Assembly (NCBI RefSeq): GCF_014654785.1
Contig: NZ_BNBD01000002.1
Location: forward strand, 806,001-870,000
Origin: Streptomyces mashuensis
GTDB taxonomy: Bacteria > Actinomycetota > Actinomycetes > Streptomycetales > Streptomycetaceae
DNA: 64,000 nucleotides
Direction: 5' to 3'
The notes under the pieces are model-generated. The model did no database searches. It saw only the letters and a list, made by a program, of their open reading frames with translations, and was not told the origin of the DNA. How positions within the stretch are numbered: the stretch's first letter is position 1; each line of letters starts with the position of its first letter. The position numbers and the translations under genes were made by a program. Shown here piece by piece: positions 20,294 through 29,433 of the stretch.

Positions 20294-20557
20294 GGTGGTG
20301 CGCCTTTCTCCATACCGGTCCGTATCACCGGACCGGGTTCCGATCCCCCCGGATGGAGTCCTGCAAGTGCCGACGGTCGGTCGGCTCAGCGCTCCCGCCG
20401 CGACAGGGGTGGCGTCGCGGAGGCAGGTCGGCAAGATGTATCACGGGTGAACGGGTGATCGTCCGGGCGCACCCGAGGACTTTGTGGCGCACGCCACAAC
20501 TAAATCAGGACAAAATGCATAACGGCTACTAATAGCCGCCACCACAGTGATTCGATC

Positions 20558-20639
20558 GTTATCCGGACTTGAGCGTCCGCTGAGGATCGAGGCGCATGTC
20601 CGGACTCCGGACATGACACCGTCCGCTTGTCCGGATAAC
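20558..20639. promoter_or_regulatory. symmetric TCCGGA operator-like cluster upstream of the permease
   Basis: The outer arms GTTATCCGGAC (20558-20568) and GTCCGGATAAC (20629-20639) are exact inverted repeats. They flank a perfect palindrome ATGTCCGGACTCCGGACAT (20596-20614). The rest of the 20294-20670 gap is AT-richer sequence without an ORF. No known regulator consensus is recognised. Confidence 0.65.
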
Positions 20640-20670
20640 GGACGACGGTCGGGTGTCGTTCCGGCGCAGG

Positions 20671-21264
20671 TCAGGCCATCAGCGCTTCCACGAGGGTCTC
20701 CTGGAGCCCCCCGAGCCAGAGGTAGGCCATGACCATGGGCTTGCGCGCGTCGTCGTCCGGCAGCCCGTACAGCTGCCCGCTGTCGTCCTCGTCGCCGATC
20801 TCCAGCCGGGCGGCGATCGTCAGCCGCAGGTCGTTCAGCGTCCCGATCCACTGCCGGCAGTCCTCGGGGGCCAGCCGCAGCACGGCCGCGTCGTCGCCCG
20901 CGACGGTCAGCGCGTCCAGCGACCGCACCACGCCCAGGGCGTCCTGGCGCTTGCGCTCGCGCAGGTCGTTCTCCGTGTAGCGGCGGAACTCGGCCGCGTA
21001 CGCCCGCTCCCGCTGGTCCTGCTCGGTGCCGGGCGCGCCGTAGGCGTCGGGGAAGAGCCGGGCCAGGGCCGGGTCGGAGGGCGGCTCGCTGGGGCCCTCG
21101 GCGAAGAGCCGGTCGAGCGGGTCCACGGACTCCGGGCCGTGCGTCTCCCCCGGCCCGATGAGCTCCAGGAGCTGCACCGCCAGGCTGCGGAGGATGGAGA
21201 CCTCGACCTCGTCCAGGGCAACGGCCGCCCCGCCGCCGGGAAGCGGCTCGAAGTGCCCGGCCAT
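20671..21264 (-). CDS. DUF2017 family protein
   Basis: A 197-residue, mostly helical cytoplasmic protein. It has LDEVEVSILRSLAVQLLEL near the N-terminus, EFRRYTENDLRERKRQDA, and WIGTLNDLRLTIAARLEI, features of the actinobacterial DUF2017 family that is almost always encoded beside clpS. The ATG at 21264 shares its A with the clpS stop (TGATG), so translation is coupled. A role linked to the Clp adaptor is inferred from this context only. Confidence 0.9.
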   Translation of the reverse strand: MAGHFEPLPGGGAAVALDEVEVSILRSLAVQLLELIGPGETHGPESVDPLDRLFAEGPSEPPSDPALARLFPDAYGAPGTEQDQRERAYAAEFRRYTENDLRERKRQDALGVVRSLDALTVAGDDAAVLRLAPEDCRQWIGTLNDLRLTIAARLEIGDEDDSGQLYGLPDDDARKPMVMAYLWLGGLQETLVEALMA

Positions 21265-21566
21265 CAACGGTCCTGCGAGAGGGTCGCCCAGAGCCCGTAC
21301 CCGTGCATCGCCTGCACGTCGCGCTCCATCTCCTCACGGCTGCCGCTGGAGACCGTCGCGCGGCCCTTGTGGTGGACGTCGAGCATCAGCCGGTGCGCCT
21401 TGTCCCTGGAGTAGCCGAAGTACGTCTGGAAAACGTAGGTCACATAACTCATGAGGTTGACGGGGTCGTTGTGCACCAGCGTCACCCAGGGGACGTCCGG
21501 CTCGGCCACCGCGTACGGCGACTCACCCGTTTCGGGTCGTTCGATCTCGACCGGTGCAACACTCAC
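21264..21566 (-). CDS. clpS: ATP-dependent Clp protease adaptor ClpS
   Basis: A 100-residue adaptor that delivers N-end-rule substrates to ClpAP/Clp[23 protein letters not shown] contains the N-degron pocket (VHNDPVN), followed by [17 protein letters not shown]. It starts at GTG 21566. The N-terminal ~25 residues are an extended tail, as in other ClpS proteins. It forms a coupled bicistron with the DUF2017 gene and is divergent from pncB. Confidence 0.96.
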   Translation of the reverse strand: MSVAPVEIERPETGESPYAVAEPDVPWVTLVHNDPVNLMSYVTYVFQTYFGYSRDKAHRLMLDVHHKGRATVSSGSREEMERDVQAMHGYGLWATLSQDR

Positions 21567-21694
21567 GCTTCCATGCTGCCACTCGGCACCCCGCCCCGCG
21601 CAAACGGGCCCCCCTCCGGCGAGCCCGCAGAGGTCCGCAGAAAGCCCCGGGGGGAAATCGTCACTCTGACGAGTAGCGGGGGTAGCATCACCAC

Positions 21695-23026
21695 ATGAAC
21701 ACTGCGGACCTGGGACTCCCGGTGACAGTGCCGTCGACGGCCCTCTTCACCGACCGGTACGAGCTGACGATGCTGCAGGGCGCGCTGCGGTCCGGGACCG
21801 CCGACCGCCGCTGCGTCTTCGAGGTCTTCACCCGCCGGCTGCCGGAGGGCCGGCGCTACGGCGTACTGGCGGGCACCGGGCGGGTCCTGGACGCCGTGGA
21901 GAACTTCCGCTTCGACAGCGGCGTGCTGGGCTTCCTCGCCGACCAGCGAATCGTGGACGAGGCGACCCTGGAGTGGCTGGCGGACTACCGCTTCCGCGGT
22001 GACATCTGGGGCTACCCCGAGGGCGAGGTCTACTTCCCCGGCTCGCCCCTGATGCGGGTGGAGGGCACCTTCGCCGAGGCGGTGCTGCTGGAGACGGTGA
22101 TCCTCTCGATCCTCAACCACGACTCGGCCGTCGCCGCCGCGGCCTCCCGGATGGCCGTCGCGGCCGGCGACCGGCCGCTGATCGAGATGGGCGCCCGCCG
22201 CACCCACGAGCTGGCGGCCGTGGCCGCCGCCCGCGCCGCCTACGTCGGCGGCTTCACCTCCACCTCCGACCTCGCCGCCGGCTTCCGCTACAACATCCCG
22301 ACGGTCGGCACCAGCGCGCACGCGTTCACCCTGTTGCACGACACCGAGCGCGACGCCTTCACGGCGCAGGTCGACTCGCTGGGCGCCGGCACCACGCTGC
22401 TCGTGGACACGTACGACGTGGCCGAGGCCGTGCGGATGGCCGTGGAGGTGGCCGGGCCGGGCCTGGGCGCGGTCCGTATCGACTCCGGCGACCTGCTGCT
22501 GCTCGCCCACCGGGTCCGGCAGCAGCTGGACGAGCTGGGCGCCAAGGACACCCGCATCGTCGTCACCAGCGACCTGGACGAGTACGCCATCGCCTCGCTG
22601 GCCGCCGCGCCGGTGGACGCGTACGGCGTGGGCACCCAGCTGGTGACCGGCAGCGGCCACCCCACCTGCTCCATGGTCTACAAGCTGGTCGCCCGCGCCG
22701 AGGGGCCGGGCGCCGACGCGCCGCTGGTGCCGGTGGCGAAGAAGTCGATGGGCGGCAAGGCGTCCCTCGGCGGCCGCAAGTGGGCCGCGCGCCGCGTGGA
22801 CGCCGACGGTGTGGCCGAGGCCGAGGTCGTGGGCACCGGCGAGGTCCCGGCGGACCTGGTGGACCGGCAGCTGCTGGTGCCGCTGGTGCGCGGGGGCGAG
22901 GTCGTGGCCCGCGAGCCCCTGGACGCGCCGCGCGACCGCCACCGCGCGGCGCGCGCGGCGCTCCCGATGTCGGCGACGCAGCTCTCGCGGGGCGAGCCCG
23001 TGCTGCCCACCCACTACCTTCCCTGA
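21695..23026 (+). CDS. pncB: nicotinate phosphoribosyltransferase
   Basis: A 443-residue NAPRTase that converts nicotinate and PRPP to nicotinate mononucleotide in NAD salvage. [14 protein letters not shown] at the N-terminus, the FTSTSD and GTSAHAF motifs (the latter with the phosphorylated His region), and RIDSGDL are all seen. pncA lies downstream on the same strand after 118 bp, giving nicotinamide to nicotinate to NaMN. The start ATG at 21695 follows GGGGGT. Confidence 0.96.
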   Translation: MNTADLGLPVTVPSTALFTDRYELTMLQGALRSGTADRRCVFEVFTRRLPEGRRYGVLAGTGRVLDAVENFRFDSGVLGFLADQRIVDEATLEWLADYRFRGDIWGYPEGEVYFPGSPLMRVEGTFAEAVLLETVILSILNHDSAVAAAASRMAVAAGDRPLIEMGARRTHELAAVAAARAAYVGGFTSTSDLAAGFRYNIPTVGTSAHAFTLLHDTERDAFTAQVDSLGAGTTLLVDTYDVAEAVRMAVEVAGPGLGAVRIDSGDLLLLAHRVRQQLDELGAKDTRIVVTSDLDEYAIASLAAAPVDAYGVGTQLVTGSGHPTCSMVYKLVARAEGPGADAPLVPVAKKSMGGKASLGGRKWAARRVDADGVAEAEVVGTGEVPADLVDRQLLVPLVRGGEVVAREPLDAPRDRHRAARAALPMSATQLSRGEPVLPTHYLP

Positions 23027-23144
23027 CGGGCCCCTGACAGGCCCCCTCTGCCACCTCCCGCCGTCCCACCGGAGTCACTACCCTCGGTCACACAGGGCTG
23101 ATCCGCACAGTCGGCCGAGGGACCCCTCACAAAGGATCTGCACC

Positions 23145-23738
23145 ATGCACCGTGCACTGATCATCGTCGACGTGCAGAACGACTTCTGCGAGGGCGGCAG
23201 CCTCGCGGTGGCCGGCGGCGCCGACGTGGCCGCGGCCATAACCGACCTCGTCGGCGAGGCGCCCGCCGGGTACGCGCACGTCGTCGCCACGCGCGACATG
23301 CACGTCGACCCCGGGGAGCACTTCTCCGACGAGCCCGACTACGAGCGGTCCTGGCCGCGGCACTGCGTGGCGGGCACCGAGGGCAGCGGCTTCCACCCCA
23401 ACCTGGCGCCGGCCATCACCTCGGGCGCGGTCCAGGCGGTCTTCGACAAGGGCGCGCACGCCGCGGCGTACAGCGCGTTCGAGGGGCGGGACGAGAACGG
23501 CACCGCGCTGGCCGACTGGCTGCGCGAGCGGGACGTGACGGACGTGGACGTCGTCGGCATCGCCACCGACCACTGTGTGCGGGCCACCGCCCTGGACGCC
23601 CGCCACGAGGGCTTCGCCACGCGCGTCCTGCTCGACCTGACGGCGGGCGTGTCGGCGCACACCACGGAGCAGGCCCTGAAGGAGCTGCGGGCCGCCGGCG
23701 TGGAACTGACCGGCCGGCCGGTGGTCCAGGCCGCCTGA
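23145..23738 (+). CDS. pncA: nicotinamidase
   Basis: A 197-residue isochorismatase-fold amidase. The catalytic triad is D9 (IIVDVQNDF), K102 (FDKGAH) and C144 (IATDHCVRAT). Metal ligands D51, H53, H59 and H73 lie in TRDMHVDPGEHF and WPRHC, as in M. tuberculosis PncA. The start ATG follows AAAGGAT. It deamidates nicotinamide for the neighbouring PncB. By analogy it would also activate pyrazinamide. Confidence 0.96.
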   Translation: MHRALIIVDVQNDFCEGGSLAVAGGADVAAAITDLVGEAPAGYAHVVATRDMHVDPGEHFSDEPDYERSWPRHCVAGTEGSGFHPNLAPAITSGAVQAVFDKGAHAAAYSAFEGRDENGTALADWLRERDVTDVDVVGIATDHCVRATALDARHEGFATRVLLDLTAGVSAHTTEQALKELRAAGVELTGRPVVQAA

Positions 23739-23759
23739 GACGGCCGACGGCCCTGACGG

Positions 23760-24074
23760 TCACCCGTACGGGCGCAGCTGCCGGATGGGGTGCCAGGACT
23801 CGGTGTCGACGCCGGGGACGGAGCGCCAGACCAGCCCGTCCGGGTGGTGCAGGACGGCCGTGATCTCGTCGGGGTCCGGGGGTTCGGTGTTGCCGCGCAG
23901 GTAGACGGCGCGCAGGCCGAGGTTGCGCAGCCGGGTCAGGGCGCGCTGGCGGTTGGCGGCGTGCACCAGGACGCGTACGCGGCCGCCGGGCGCCGCCGGG
24001 GCGACGGGCACGGTCAGCGAGAGCGCGACGACCACGCTGCCGTCGGGGAGCTTGGCGTATCCACCGCCTGCCAT
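23760..24074 (-). CDS. conserved hypothetical protein
   Basis: A 104-residue soluble protein with alternating beta-like and helical segments (VVVALSLTVPVAP, RVRVLVHAANRQRALTRLRNLGL), ending VDTESWHPIRQLRPYG. No signal or membrane segment is present. I do not recognise a named family. The ATG at 24074 and normal codon bias support it. It is convergent with pncA. Confidence 0.7.
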   Translation of the reverse strand: MAGGGYAKLPDGSVVVALSLTVPVAPAAPGGRVRVLVHAANRQRALTRLRNLGLRAVYLRGNTEPPDPDEITAVLHHPDGLVWRSVPGVDTESWHPIRQLRPYG

Positions 24075-24148
24075 GCCTCTCAGACCCCCCTGGCCGGCGG
24101 CACGGGTCGTGGCGTCGATAAGACCATCATGAGAGGCATTCTCTGCAC

Positions 24149-24184
24149 GTCCGGCCGGCGCCCGCCAGAGGGCGCCGGCCGGAC
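24149..24184 (-). terminator. terminator of the M6 protease gene
   Basis: A perfect 15-bp stem (GTCCGGCCGGCGCCC and complement) with a 6-nt GCCAGA loop lies 52 bp after the protease stop. Confidence 0.8.
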
Positions 24185-24235
24185 GGCTGTGAGCTGCGGC
24201 TCTTACGGGTGCCCCTTACAGGGACCCGTCCGGTG

Positions 24236-26644
24236 TCACTTGGCCGGGCCGACCTGGAGGATCATCGTCGAGCCGTCCAGGGCCTGGTGCAGGACGCGGA
24301 TCCGGGTGTTGGTGTCCGTGACCTTCACACCGCCCGAGGGGTTGGCCGGGTCCTGGTAGGTGTTGCGGTGGTCGTCGAAGACCGGGACGCCGAGCTTGCC
24401 CTTGACCTTGGTGGCGACGCCGTCCGAGTGGACGGTGTAGCCCTGCGCCGGGCGCAGGCCGAAGGTCGAGTCGTACGCCTGGAAGCGGTTGCCCATGACC
24501 TTGCCGTTGGCCCACTTCTCGGCCTTCGGGTGCGCGTCGATCGGCAGGATGCGGCCGGTGCCCGGGTGGACGCCGACGTTGTTGTCGGGCTGCGAGGTGT
24601 CCCACAGCCAGATCAGCAGGCCGCTCTGGTACGGGAAGTGCTCGACCCAGTTGGGACGGGTGCTGCGCCAGCCGAAGTTGTACGGGCCGGCCTTCAGCGT
24701 CTTGTCGTACGAGACGTACTGGCGGTTCTCGGCGATGTAGTACTGCGGGTACTCCTTGGTGAAGGAGGCACCGATGCGCGAGAAGCCCTTGGCGGTCCAG
24801 CCGTTGTCGCCGTTCTCGGCGCCGTCGGTGAACAGCGCCGCACCGTCGGCGGTGACGGTGATGGCGTCGGCGGTGAAGCCCTTGCCGGAGGTGCCGCCGT
24901 CGGTGGCGTAGCGGAAGCGCAGGTCGATCTTCTTGCCGGCGTACGCGTCGAGGTTGTACGACAGCTTCTTGTACGCGCCGGAGACGCCGGTCAGCGCGGG
25001 CTTGTCGCCGCCGTCCCGGGTGATGCGCTTGCCGTCGGCGGTGCCGTCGACGGGCGTCCAGTTGTTGCCGCCGTCCGTGGAGACCTCGGCGTAGAGGTAG
25101 TCGTAGTTCTCCTCGATGTCCCACCAGCCGGACAGGTCGAGGGCGGCCTTGGACTTCCCCGTGAGGTCCACGCTGCGGGAGAGCGTGTTCTTCAGGTCGT
25201 CGCCCTGGCCGGACCACCACTGCTGGGTGCCCTCGGCGGGCTTGACCACGTCGGTGGTGACCTTCTTGGCGGGCAGGTCGACCACGAGGGCCTGCTTGTC
25301 ACGGGTGTTGTACTCCGCGACGCCCAGCTTGTGCAGGGAGCGGCTGCCGGCCTTGGCCTTGTCGTAGTTGAGCCAGCCGAGCTGCAGCTTGTCCCAGGCG
25401 CTCATGTCGCCGGGCAGGTCACCGATGGTGTCCTTGCCCTCGCCGAGCCAGGAGCCGGAGGACATCAGGGACCAGTAGGCGACGGAGGACTCGCCGGTGC
25501 CGGTCGTGTCGTACTCGTCGGGGAGGCCGAGGTCGTGGCCGTACTCGTGGGCGAAGACGCCCAGGCCGCCGTTCTCGGGCTGCATGGTGTAGTCGCCGAC
25601 CCAGAAGCCGGTGTCACCGATCTGCGTGCCGCCGGCCTTGTTGTCCGCGGGGCCGGTCTTGCCGGCGTCGGAGCCGTAGGCGTACCAGCGGTGGGCCCAG
25701 ATCGCGTCCTTGCCCTGCGCGCCGCCGCCGGCGGACTCGTCCTCGCCGGCGTGCACGATCTGGAAGTGGTCGAGGTAACCGTCCGGCTCGTTGAAGTTGC
25801 CGTTGTGGTTGTAGTCGTTGCGGTCCCACTTGTCGTACTGGGCCAGCGTCGCCTTGATGTCCGCGTCGGAGCGGCCGGCGGCCTTCTGGTCCTCGACCCA
25901 CTTGTTGACCGCGTCCCGGACCAGGTCCCAGGCGCTGGTGCAGTTGGTGGAGCCGCAGTAGTTGGAGCCGTACCGCGCCTCGTTCCAGGGGACCCGGACC
26001 CAGTCGGTGACCTGGCCGTCGACCGAGTAGCGGCCCGAGGACTGCTTCTCGTAGTACTTCGCCAGGGACTCCTTGTCCTTGTCGTGCGAGAAGTACAGGT
26101 CCTGGAAGTGCTGCCGGTTGTAGTCGGCGGACCAGGCGGTGCTGTTGTCCTTGCTCCGGTCCGGCTTGGGTATCTGGTTGTGCGCCGGGCCGGGCGTGCC
26201 GCCGTACTTCACCACGGGCGGCTTCGGGCCGTCGGGACCGTCCGGGTCGTACATGGTGGTGTTGTCCACCTTGTCGCCGAAGTCGACCAGGATGGTGAAG
26301 ATCTTGTCGGTCTTCTCCCGGCCCAGCTCGACGTACTTGTCCCGGCCCAGCTTCACGACCTTGGAGGCGCCCCGCTGCTCCGCCTTGGCGTCGCCGGAGA
26401 TCACCTGCTCCAGCGCGGCCTTGCGGCCGTCCTCCTGCTTCTTGCTGAACGGGCCCTTGAGGTCGTGCTCCGCACCCTGCTTGACCTGCGCCGGGTCATG
26501 GCGCTCGACGGATGCGGGCCGGTCGGACGGGCCGGTCGTGCCCGCCGCCTGCGCGACCCCTGCCGACAGGGTGCCCGCGCCGAGCGCGGCGACCACAACC
26601 GCGATCGCGGCGGGTCGGGCGACCCTCCGTTGGCTGATGTTCAC
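24236..26644 (-). CDS. secreted M6 family (immune inhibitor A-like) metalloprotease
   Basis: An 802-residue exported zinc protease. It has a Sec signal peptide over residues ~1-34 (cleavage likely after GVAQA), a propeptide, and an M6 catalytic domain with HEYGHDLGLPDEYD (HExxHxxGxxD). A beta-sandwich MAM/CBM-like region follows (WDIEENYDYLYAEVSTDGG, LDLSGWW). The GTG at 26644 is preferred: GGGGAGGAC lies ~10 bp upstream, and longer starts lack a signal-peptide-like N-terminus. It is monocistronic with its own terminator. It probably degrades extracellular protein, and in relatives it attacks antimicrobial peptides. Confidence 0.92.
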   Translation of the reverse strand: MNISQRRVARPAAIAVVVAALGAGTLSAGVAQAAGTTGPSDRPASVERHDPAQVKQGAEHDLKGPFSKKQEDGRKAALEQVISGDAKAEQRGASKVVKLGRDKYVELGREKTDKIFTILVDFGDKVDNTTMYDPDGPDGPKPPVVKYGGTPGPAHNQIPKPDRSKDNSTAWSADYNRQHFQDLYFSHDKDKESLAKYYEKQSSGRYSVDGQVTDWVRVPWNEARYGSNYCGSTNCTSAWDLVRDAVNKWVEDQKAAGRSDADIKATLAQYDKWDRNDYNHNGNFNEPDGYLDHFQIVHAGEDESAGGGAQGKDAIWAHRWYAYGSDAGKTGPADNKAGGTQIGDTGFWVGDYTMQPENGGLGVFAHEYGHDLGLPDEYDTTGTGESSVAYWSLMSSGSWLGEGKDTIGDLPGDMSAWDKLQLGWLNYDKAKAGSRSLHKLGVAEYNTRDKQALVVDLPAKKVTTDVVKPAEGTQQWWSGQGDDLKNTLSRSVDLTGKSKAALDLSGWWDIEENYDYLYAEVSTDGGNNWTPVDGTADGKRITRDGGDKPALTGVSGAYKKLSYNLDAYAGKKIDLRFRYATDGGTSGKGFTADAITVTADGAALFTDGAENGDNGWTAKGFSRIGASFTKEYPQYYIAENRQYVSYDKTLKAGPYNFGWRSTRPNWVEHFPYQSGLLIWLWDTSQPDNNVGVHPGTGRILPIDAHPKAEKWANGKVMGNRFQAYDSTFGLRPAQGYTVHSDGVATKVKGKLGVPVFDDHRNTYQDPANPSGGVKVTDTNTRIRVLHQALDGSTMILQVGPAK

Positions 26645-26982
26645 TTGTGAATGTCCTCCCCAGTAAGAACTGTGGAGGTATTTGACCGGAGTGACGCAGG
26701 AAAAGACAGATCTTGACTGTGGGCATGACAGCAAGTACGTTATCCGGCCTTTAACTTACGGAAATCGGCCGACAACGGGCGGAAGGCGGGGCTCCCTTGG
26801 CGCCCCGGGCACACCCGCGCCCCCGTACGCCCGTTACGATCCCCCCACCGTGGGTTAGGTCACGCTTACCGACGGTTCGGCCCGGGCAGAGAGCACGGTA
26901 GAGCCGGCCGGCCGGTACGTGCTGCCCTCAGCCGGCTCGTGCGCCCCCTGCCGCTGCCCCCGCTGCCCCAGGACGGATCCCC
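26645..26982. other. intergenic region between M6 protease and small membrane gene
   Basis: This 338-bp divergent gap holds the protease upstream region, with an AT-richer stretch at 26727-26765 containing CGTTATCCGG, the same decamer seen upstream of the permease at 20557. The iron-box-like site is at 26855-26873. No other gene is visible. Confidence 0.6.
26855..26873. promoter_or_regulatory. iron-box-like site (DmdR/IdeR type)
   Basis: TTAGGTCACGCTTACCGAC resembles the actinobacterial iron box TTAGGTTAGGCTAACCTAA, with about 14-15 of 19 positions matching and both TTAGGT and GCT-ACC half-sites intact. It lies 110 bp before the small membrane-protein gene. Confidence 0.6.
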
Positions 26983-27261
26983 ATGTCGCGTCCCGCACCC
27001 ACCCCCGCACAGCTCGCCTGCGGGTCGGCCACCACCGTCGCGTCGGCCCTGGCCATGCTGTTGCTGTCCCGGCCCTCCGGGCCGGCCGTCGCCCTCGTCG
27101 CGCTGGGCGCCCTGCTGCTCGGGCTGCTCGTCGCCCTCATGGTGCCGGCACCACGGCGCGGCACACCGGACGCCGCCTCCGCGGCGGGCCGGGCGGCCGG
27201 CCGGGCGCGCACGCCCGCGCACGCCGGGGCGGGTGTGCCCGAGCGCTCGCTGCACGGCTGA
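26983..27261 (+). CDS. small two-helix membrane protein, possibly iron-regulated
   Basis: A 92-residue predicted membrane protein with two hydrophobic segments (STATTVASALAMLLL region, and VALVALGALLLGLLVALMV) and a basic Ala/Arg-rich C-terminal tail. No family is recognised. Coding potential is moderate: codon bias fits, but the Shine-Dalgarno is weak (AGGAC). The iron-box-like site upstream would make it a candidate iron-responsive gene. It converges on the RDD gene. Confidence 0.55.
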   Translation: MSRPAPTPAQLACGSATTVASALAMLLLSRPSGPAVALVALGALLLGLLVALMVPAPRRGTPDAASAAGRAAGRARTPAHAGAGVPERSLHG

Positions 27262-27276
27262 GCCGGGTTTGCGGGG

Positions 27277-27996
27277 TCACCCCGCGGTGGAGACCACCAC
27301 GGTCTTCGCCGCCTTGTCGTGCACGCACTGGTGGTACGGCTCGTCCCACAGGCACCACAGGACGTTCACCAGCCAGAAGACGAAGCCGCAGCACAGCACG
27401 ACCTCCGGCAGGGAGTAGACCGCGGCGCGCGTCCAGCCCGGCGCGCCCTGCGGGATCGCGCCGTTCTCCAGCATCGCCACACGGATCTTCATGGCCATCT
27501 TGCCCACGGTCTGCCCGCGCGTGGAGAGCATCAGGCCCTCGTAGACGAAGTAGACGAGCGCGACGATGATCGACAGCCCCGTCGACTTGTTCTGGTCGTT
27601 CCACGGGTCGTAGTGGCCCGCCGCGAACGTGAAGACGATGCTGACCGGCACCGACACGAGCAGCCCGTCGATGATGCGGGCGATCAGCCGCTTGAAGCGG
27701 TTGGCGAGCGGCGGCATCCCGGCGAGCGGGTCGCTCGGCGGCCCCCCGTAGGGGGCGCCCGGGTACGGGCCGCCGTGGCCGGGCGGGGGCGGCGACCCGT
27801 AAGGGCCACCACCGTACGGACCGCCGCCGTAGGGGCCACCGGGCGGTGTGCCGCCCGGCGGCGGCCCGGTGGGCGGCGGAGGGCCACCGGGCCCGGCAGG
27901 GCCGCCGCCGCCCACGGGCCCACCGGCCGGTGGAGGACCACCGGGGTAGGCGCCCGAGGCGGGCGGTGGCGGCTCCTGGGGCTCATCGGTGCTCAT
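27277..27996 (-). CDS. RDD family membrane protein with Pro/Gly-rich tail
   Basis: A 239-residue protein. The N-terminal ~95 residues are a Pro/Gly-rich cytoplasmic tail with three GGPYGGG-like repeats. The RDD domain follows (NRFKRLIARIIDGLLVSVP, with the expected Arg and Asp), with three membrane helices, TRGQTVGKMAMKIRV, and a C-terminal WCLWDEPYHQCVHDKAAKTVVV. It begins at ATG 27996. A related RDD gene lies 96 bp upstream, so the two look like an old duplication. The function is unknown; some RDD proteins act as ion antiporters. Confidence 0.88.
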   Translation of the reverse strand: MSTDEPQEPPPPASGAYPGGPPPAGGPVGGGGPAGPGGPPPPTGPPPGGTPPGGPYGGGPYGGGPYGSPPPPGHGGPYPGAPYGGPPSDPLAGMPPLANRFKRLIARIIDGLLVSVPVSIVFTFAAGHYDPWNDQNKSTGLSIIVALVYFVYEGLMLSTRGQTVGKMAMKIRVAMLENGAIPQGAPGWTRAAVYSLPEVVLCCGFVFWLVNVLWCLWDEPYHQCVHDKAAKTVVVSTAG

Positions 27997-28092
27997 GGCC
28001 CGAGTACAACCCAGCTCCCCGGGGTGCGCATCCGGCCGTATGCCGTTCGTGGCAGGACGGCACCCGGCCCTCACGGGACCGGCGCCGTCGCG

Positions 28093-29433
28093 TCAGCTCT
28101 CGGCCGAGGCCACGAACGTCCGGGCCGCCTTGTCGTGCCAGCACTGCCGCCACGGCCGGTCGAACAGGCACCACAGGACGTTCAGCACGCCCACCACGAG
28201 CACGCCCAGCACCCCGTACACCAGCCAGCGGCGCAGCGCCGCGCCCGCGCCGGGCGTGTCGTGCCCCTCGATGTCCAGCACGCGCACGCCGCACAGCCGC
28301 TTGCCGAGGGTGCGCCCCCACTTGGCGGTCGGCAGCGCCTCGTACAGCACACCGCCGACGAGCAGCACGGCCAGCACGATCGCCAGATACGTGCCGGTGG
28401 TGCCGTCGATGAGCCAGACCGTCACCGTCTCGCCGTTCTGCCGGGCCTGCTCGACCTTGGCGTCGATGTGCGCGACCGACTTGTTCCACAGCGGGACGGC
28501 GACCGTGGCCGTCACCCCGCCCAGCACGGCCGTGTCCAGCAGCCGGGCGACGAGCCGGCGGCCGAGCGACGCCGGGCGGCCCTGCGTCTGCGCCATGCCG
28601 GAGAAGGGGTCCTCGGCCGGCGGCTTCCACGGCGTGACCGGCTCGCCGGGCACGGGCTCCGGGCCCTGCTGGGCCAGCTCCTGCACCTGGCGGGCCCAGC
28701 CGCCCGGCTGCTGCCGGGCGGCCGGCACGGGCGCGGACTCCGGCCGCGGCACGGGCAGCGCCGCACCGGGCCGCGCCGACTGCTGCTGCGGGGCCTGGAG
28801 CTGGGGGGCCTGCTGCGGCGACTGCTGCTGCGGGAGGGCCGGCGCGGTGGCGGCCTGTACGGGCAGCGGCCCGGGGTCGGGCGCGGCGGGCGCCGACGGC
28901 AGGGGCGCGGGCGGGCCGCCGGGGGCGGCGCCGTGCGGCTTGGGGCGCAGGTGGAGGGTGCCCTGGCCGGGCGCTGCGGTCACGGGGCCGGCGGCCGGCC
29001 CGGTGTCACGGGTGCTGCGCGGGTCGCGGGGGTCGCGGGGGTCCTGGGCGGGGGCGCCGCCCCAGGAGACGCGGCGGTCGCGCTCGCCGCCGAAGCCCTC
29101 CTGCCGCCCGGTGTCGGCCTTCCAGGCCGTCGGCTCGTCGGCCGGCCGGGGTTCCTCGTCCAGGAACACCGGCCCGGTCTCCTCGGCGGTGCGGGGGTCC
29201 GCCGGCCGCTGCCCCGTACGGGGCGTGGGCGGCACGGGTGCGGCGAGCGCGGGCGCTGCCGCCGCGGCCACGGAGGCCGGCGGCGCGGGCATCGGCTCGC
29301 CCTCGGCGGGGGCGGGCCGGCTGGTGCCGGGTACCCAGGCGGTGCCGCTCCAGTAACGGATGTAGCCGGGAATCGACGGGTCGGGGTAGTACCCCTCGCC
29401 GGGCACGTTCTCAGGGCTGCTAGGAGACGTCAC
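28093..29433 (-). CDS. DUF2510-RDD family membrane protein
   Basis: A 446-residue protein. The N-terminal GYYPDPSIPGYIRYWSGTAW is a DUF2510 (W/YYPDP...RYWDG) module. A ~230-residue Pro/Ala/Gln-rich linker with poly-Gln stretches follows, then a C-terminal RDD domain (LGRRLVARLLDTAVLGG) ending in LWCLFDRPWRQCWHDKAARTFV. That ending is clearly paralogous to the end of the neighbouring RDD protein. Start: GTG 29433; only a TTG is available further upstream. The function is unknown. Confidence 0.86.
   Translation of the reverse strand: MTSPSSPENVPGEGYYPDPSIPGYIRYWSGTAWVPGTSRPAPAEGEPMPAPPASVAAAAAPALAAPVPPTPRTGQRPADPRTAEETGPVFLDEEPRPADEPTAWKADTGRQEGFGGERDRRVSWGGAPAQDPRDPRDPRSTRDTGPAAGPVTAAPGQGTLHLRPKPHGAAPGGPPAPLPSAPAAPDPGPLPVQAATAPALPQQQSPQQAPQLQAPQQQSARPGAALPVPRPESAPVPAARQQPGGWARQVQELAQQGPEPVPGEPVTPWKPPAEDPFSGMAQTQGRPASLGRRLVARLLDTAVLGGVTATVAVPLWNKSVAHIDAKVEQARQNGETVTVWLIDGTTGTYLAIVLAVLLVGGVLYEALPTAKWGRTLGKRLCGVRVLDIEGHDTPGAGAALRRWLVYGVLGVLVVGVLNVLWCLFDRPWRQCWHDKAARTFVASAES

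Noticed and set aside
26866..27255. Minus-strand gene opposite the small membrane protein
   Set aside because: Low-complexity Gly/Arg/Gln product. The plus-strand frame has two clear membrane helices and better codon bias.
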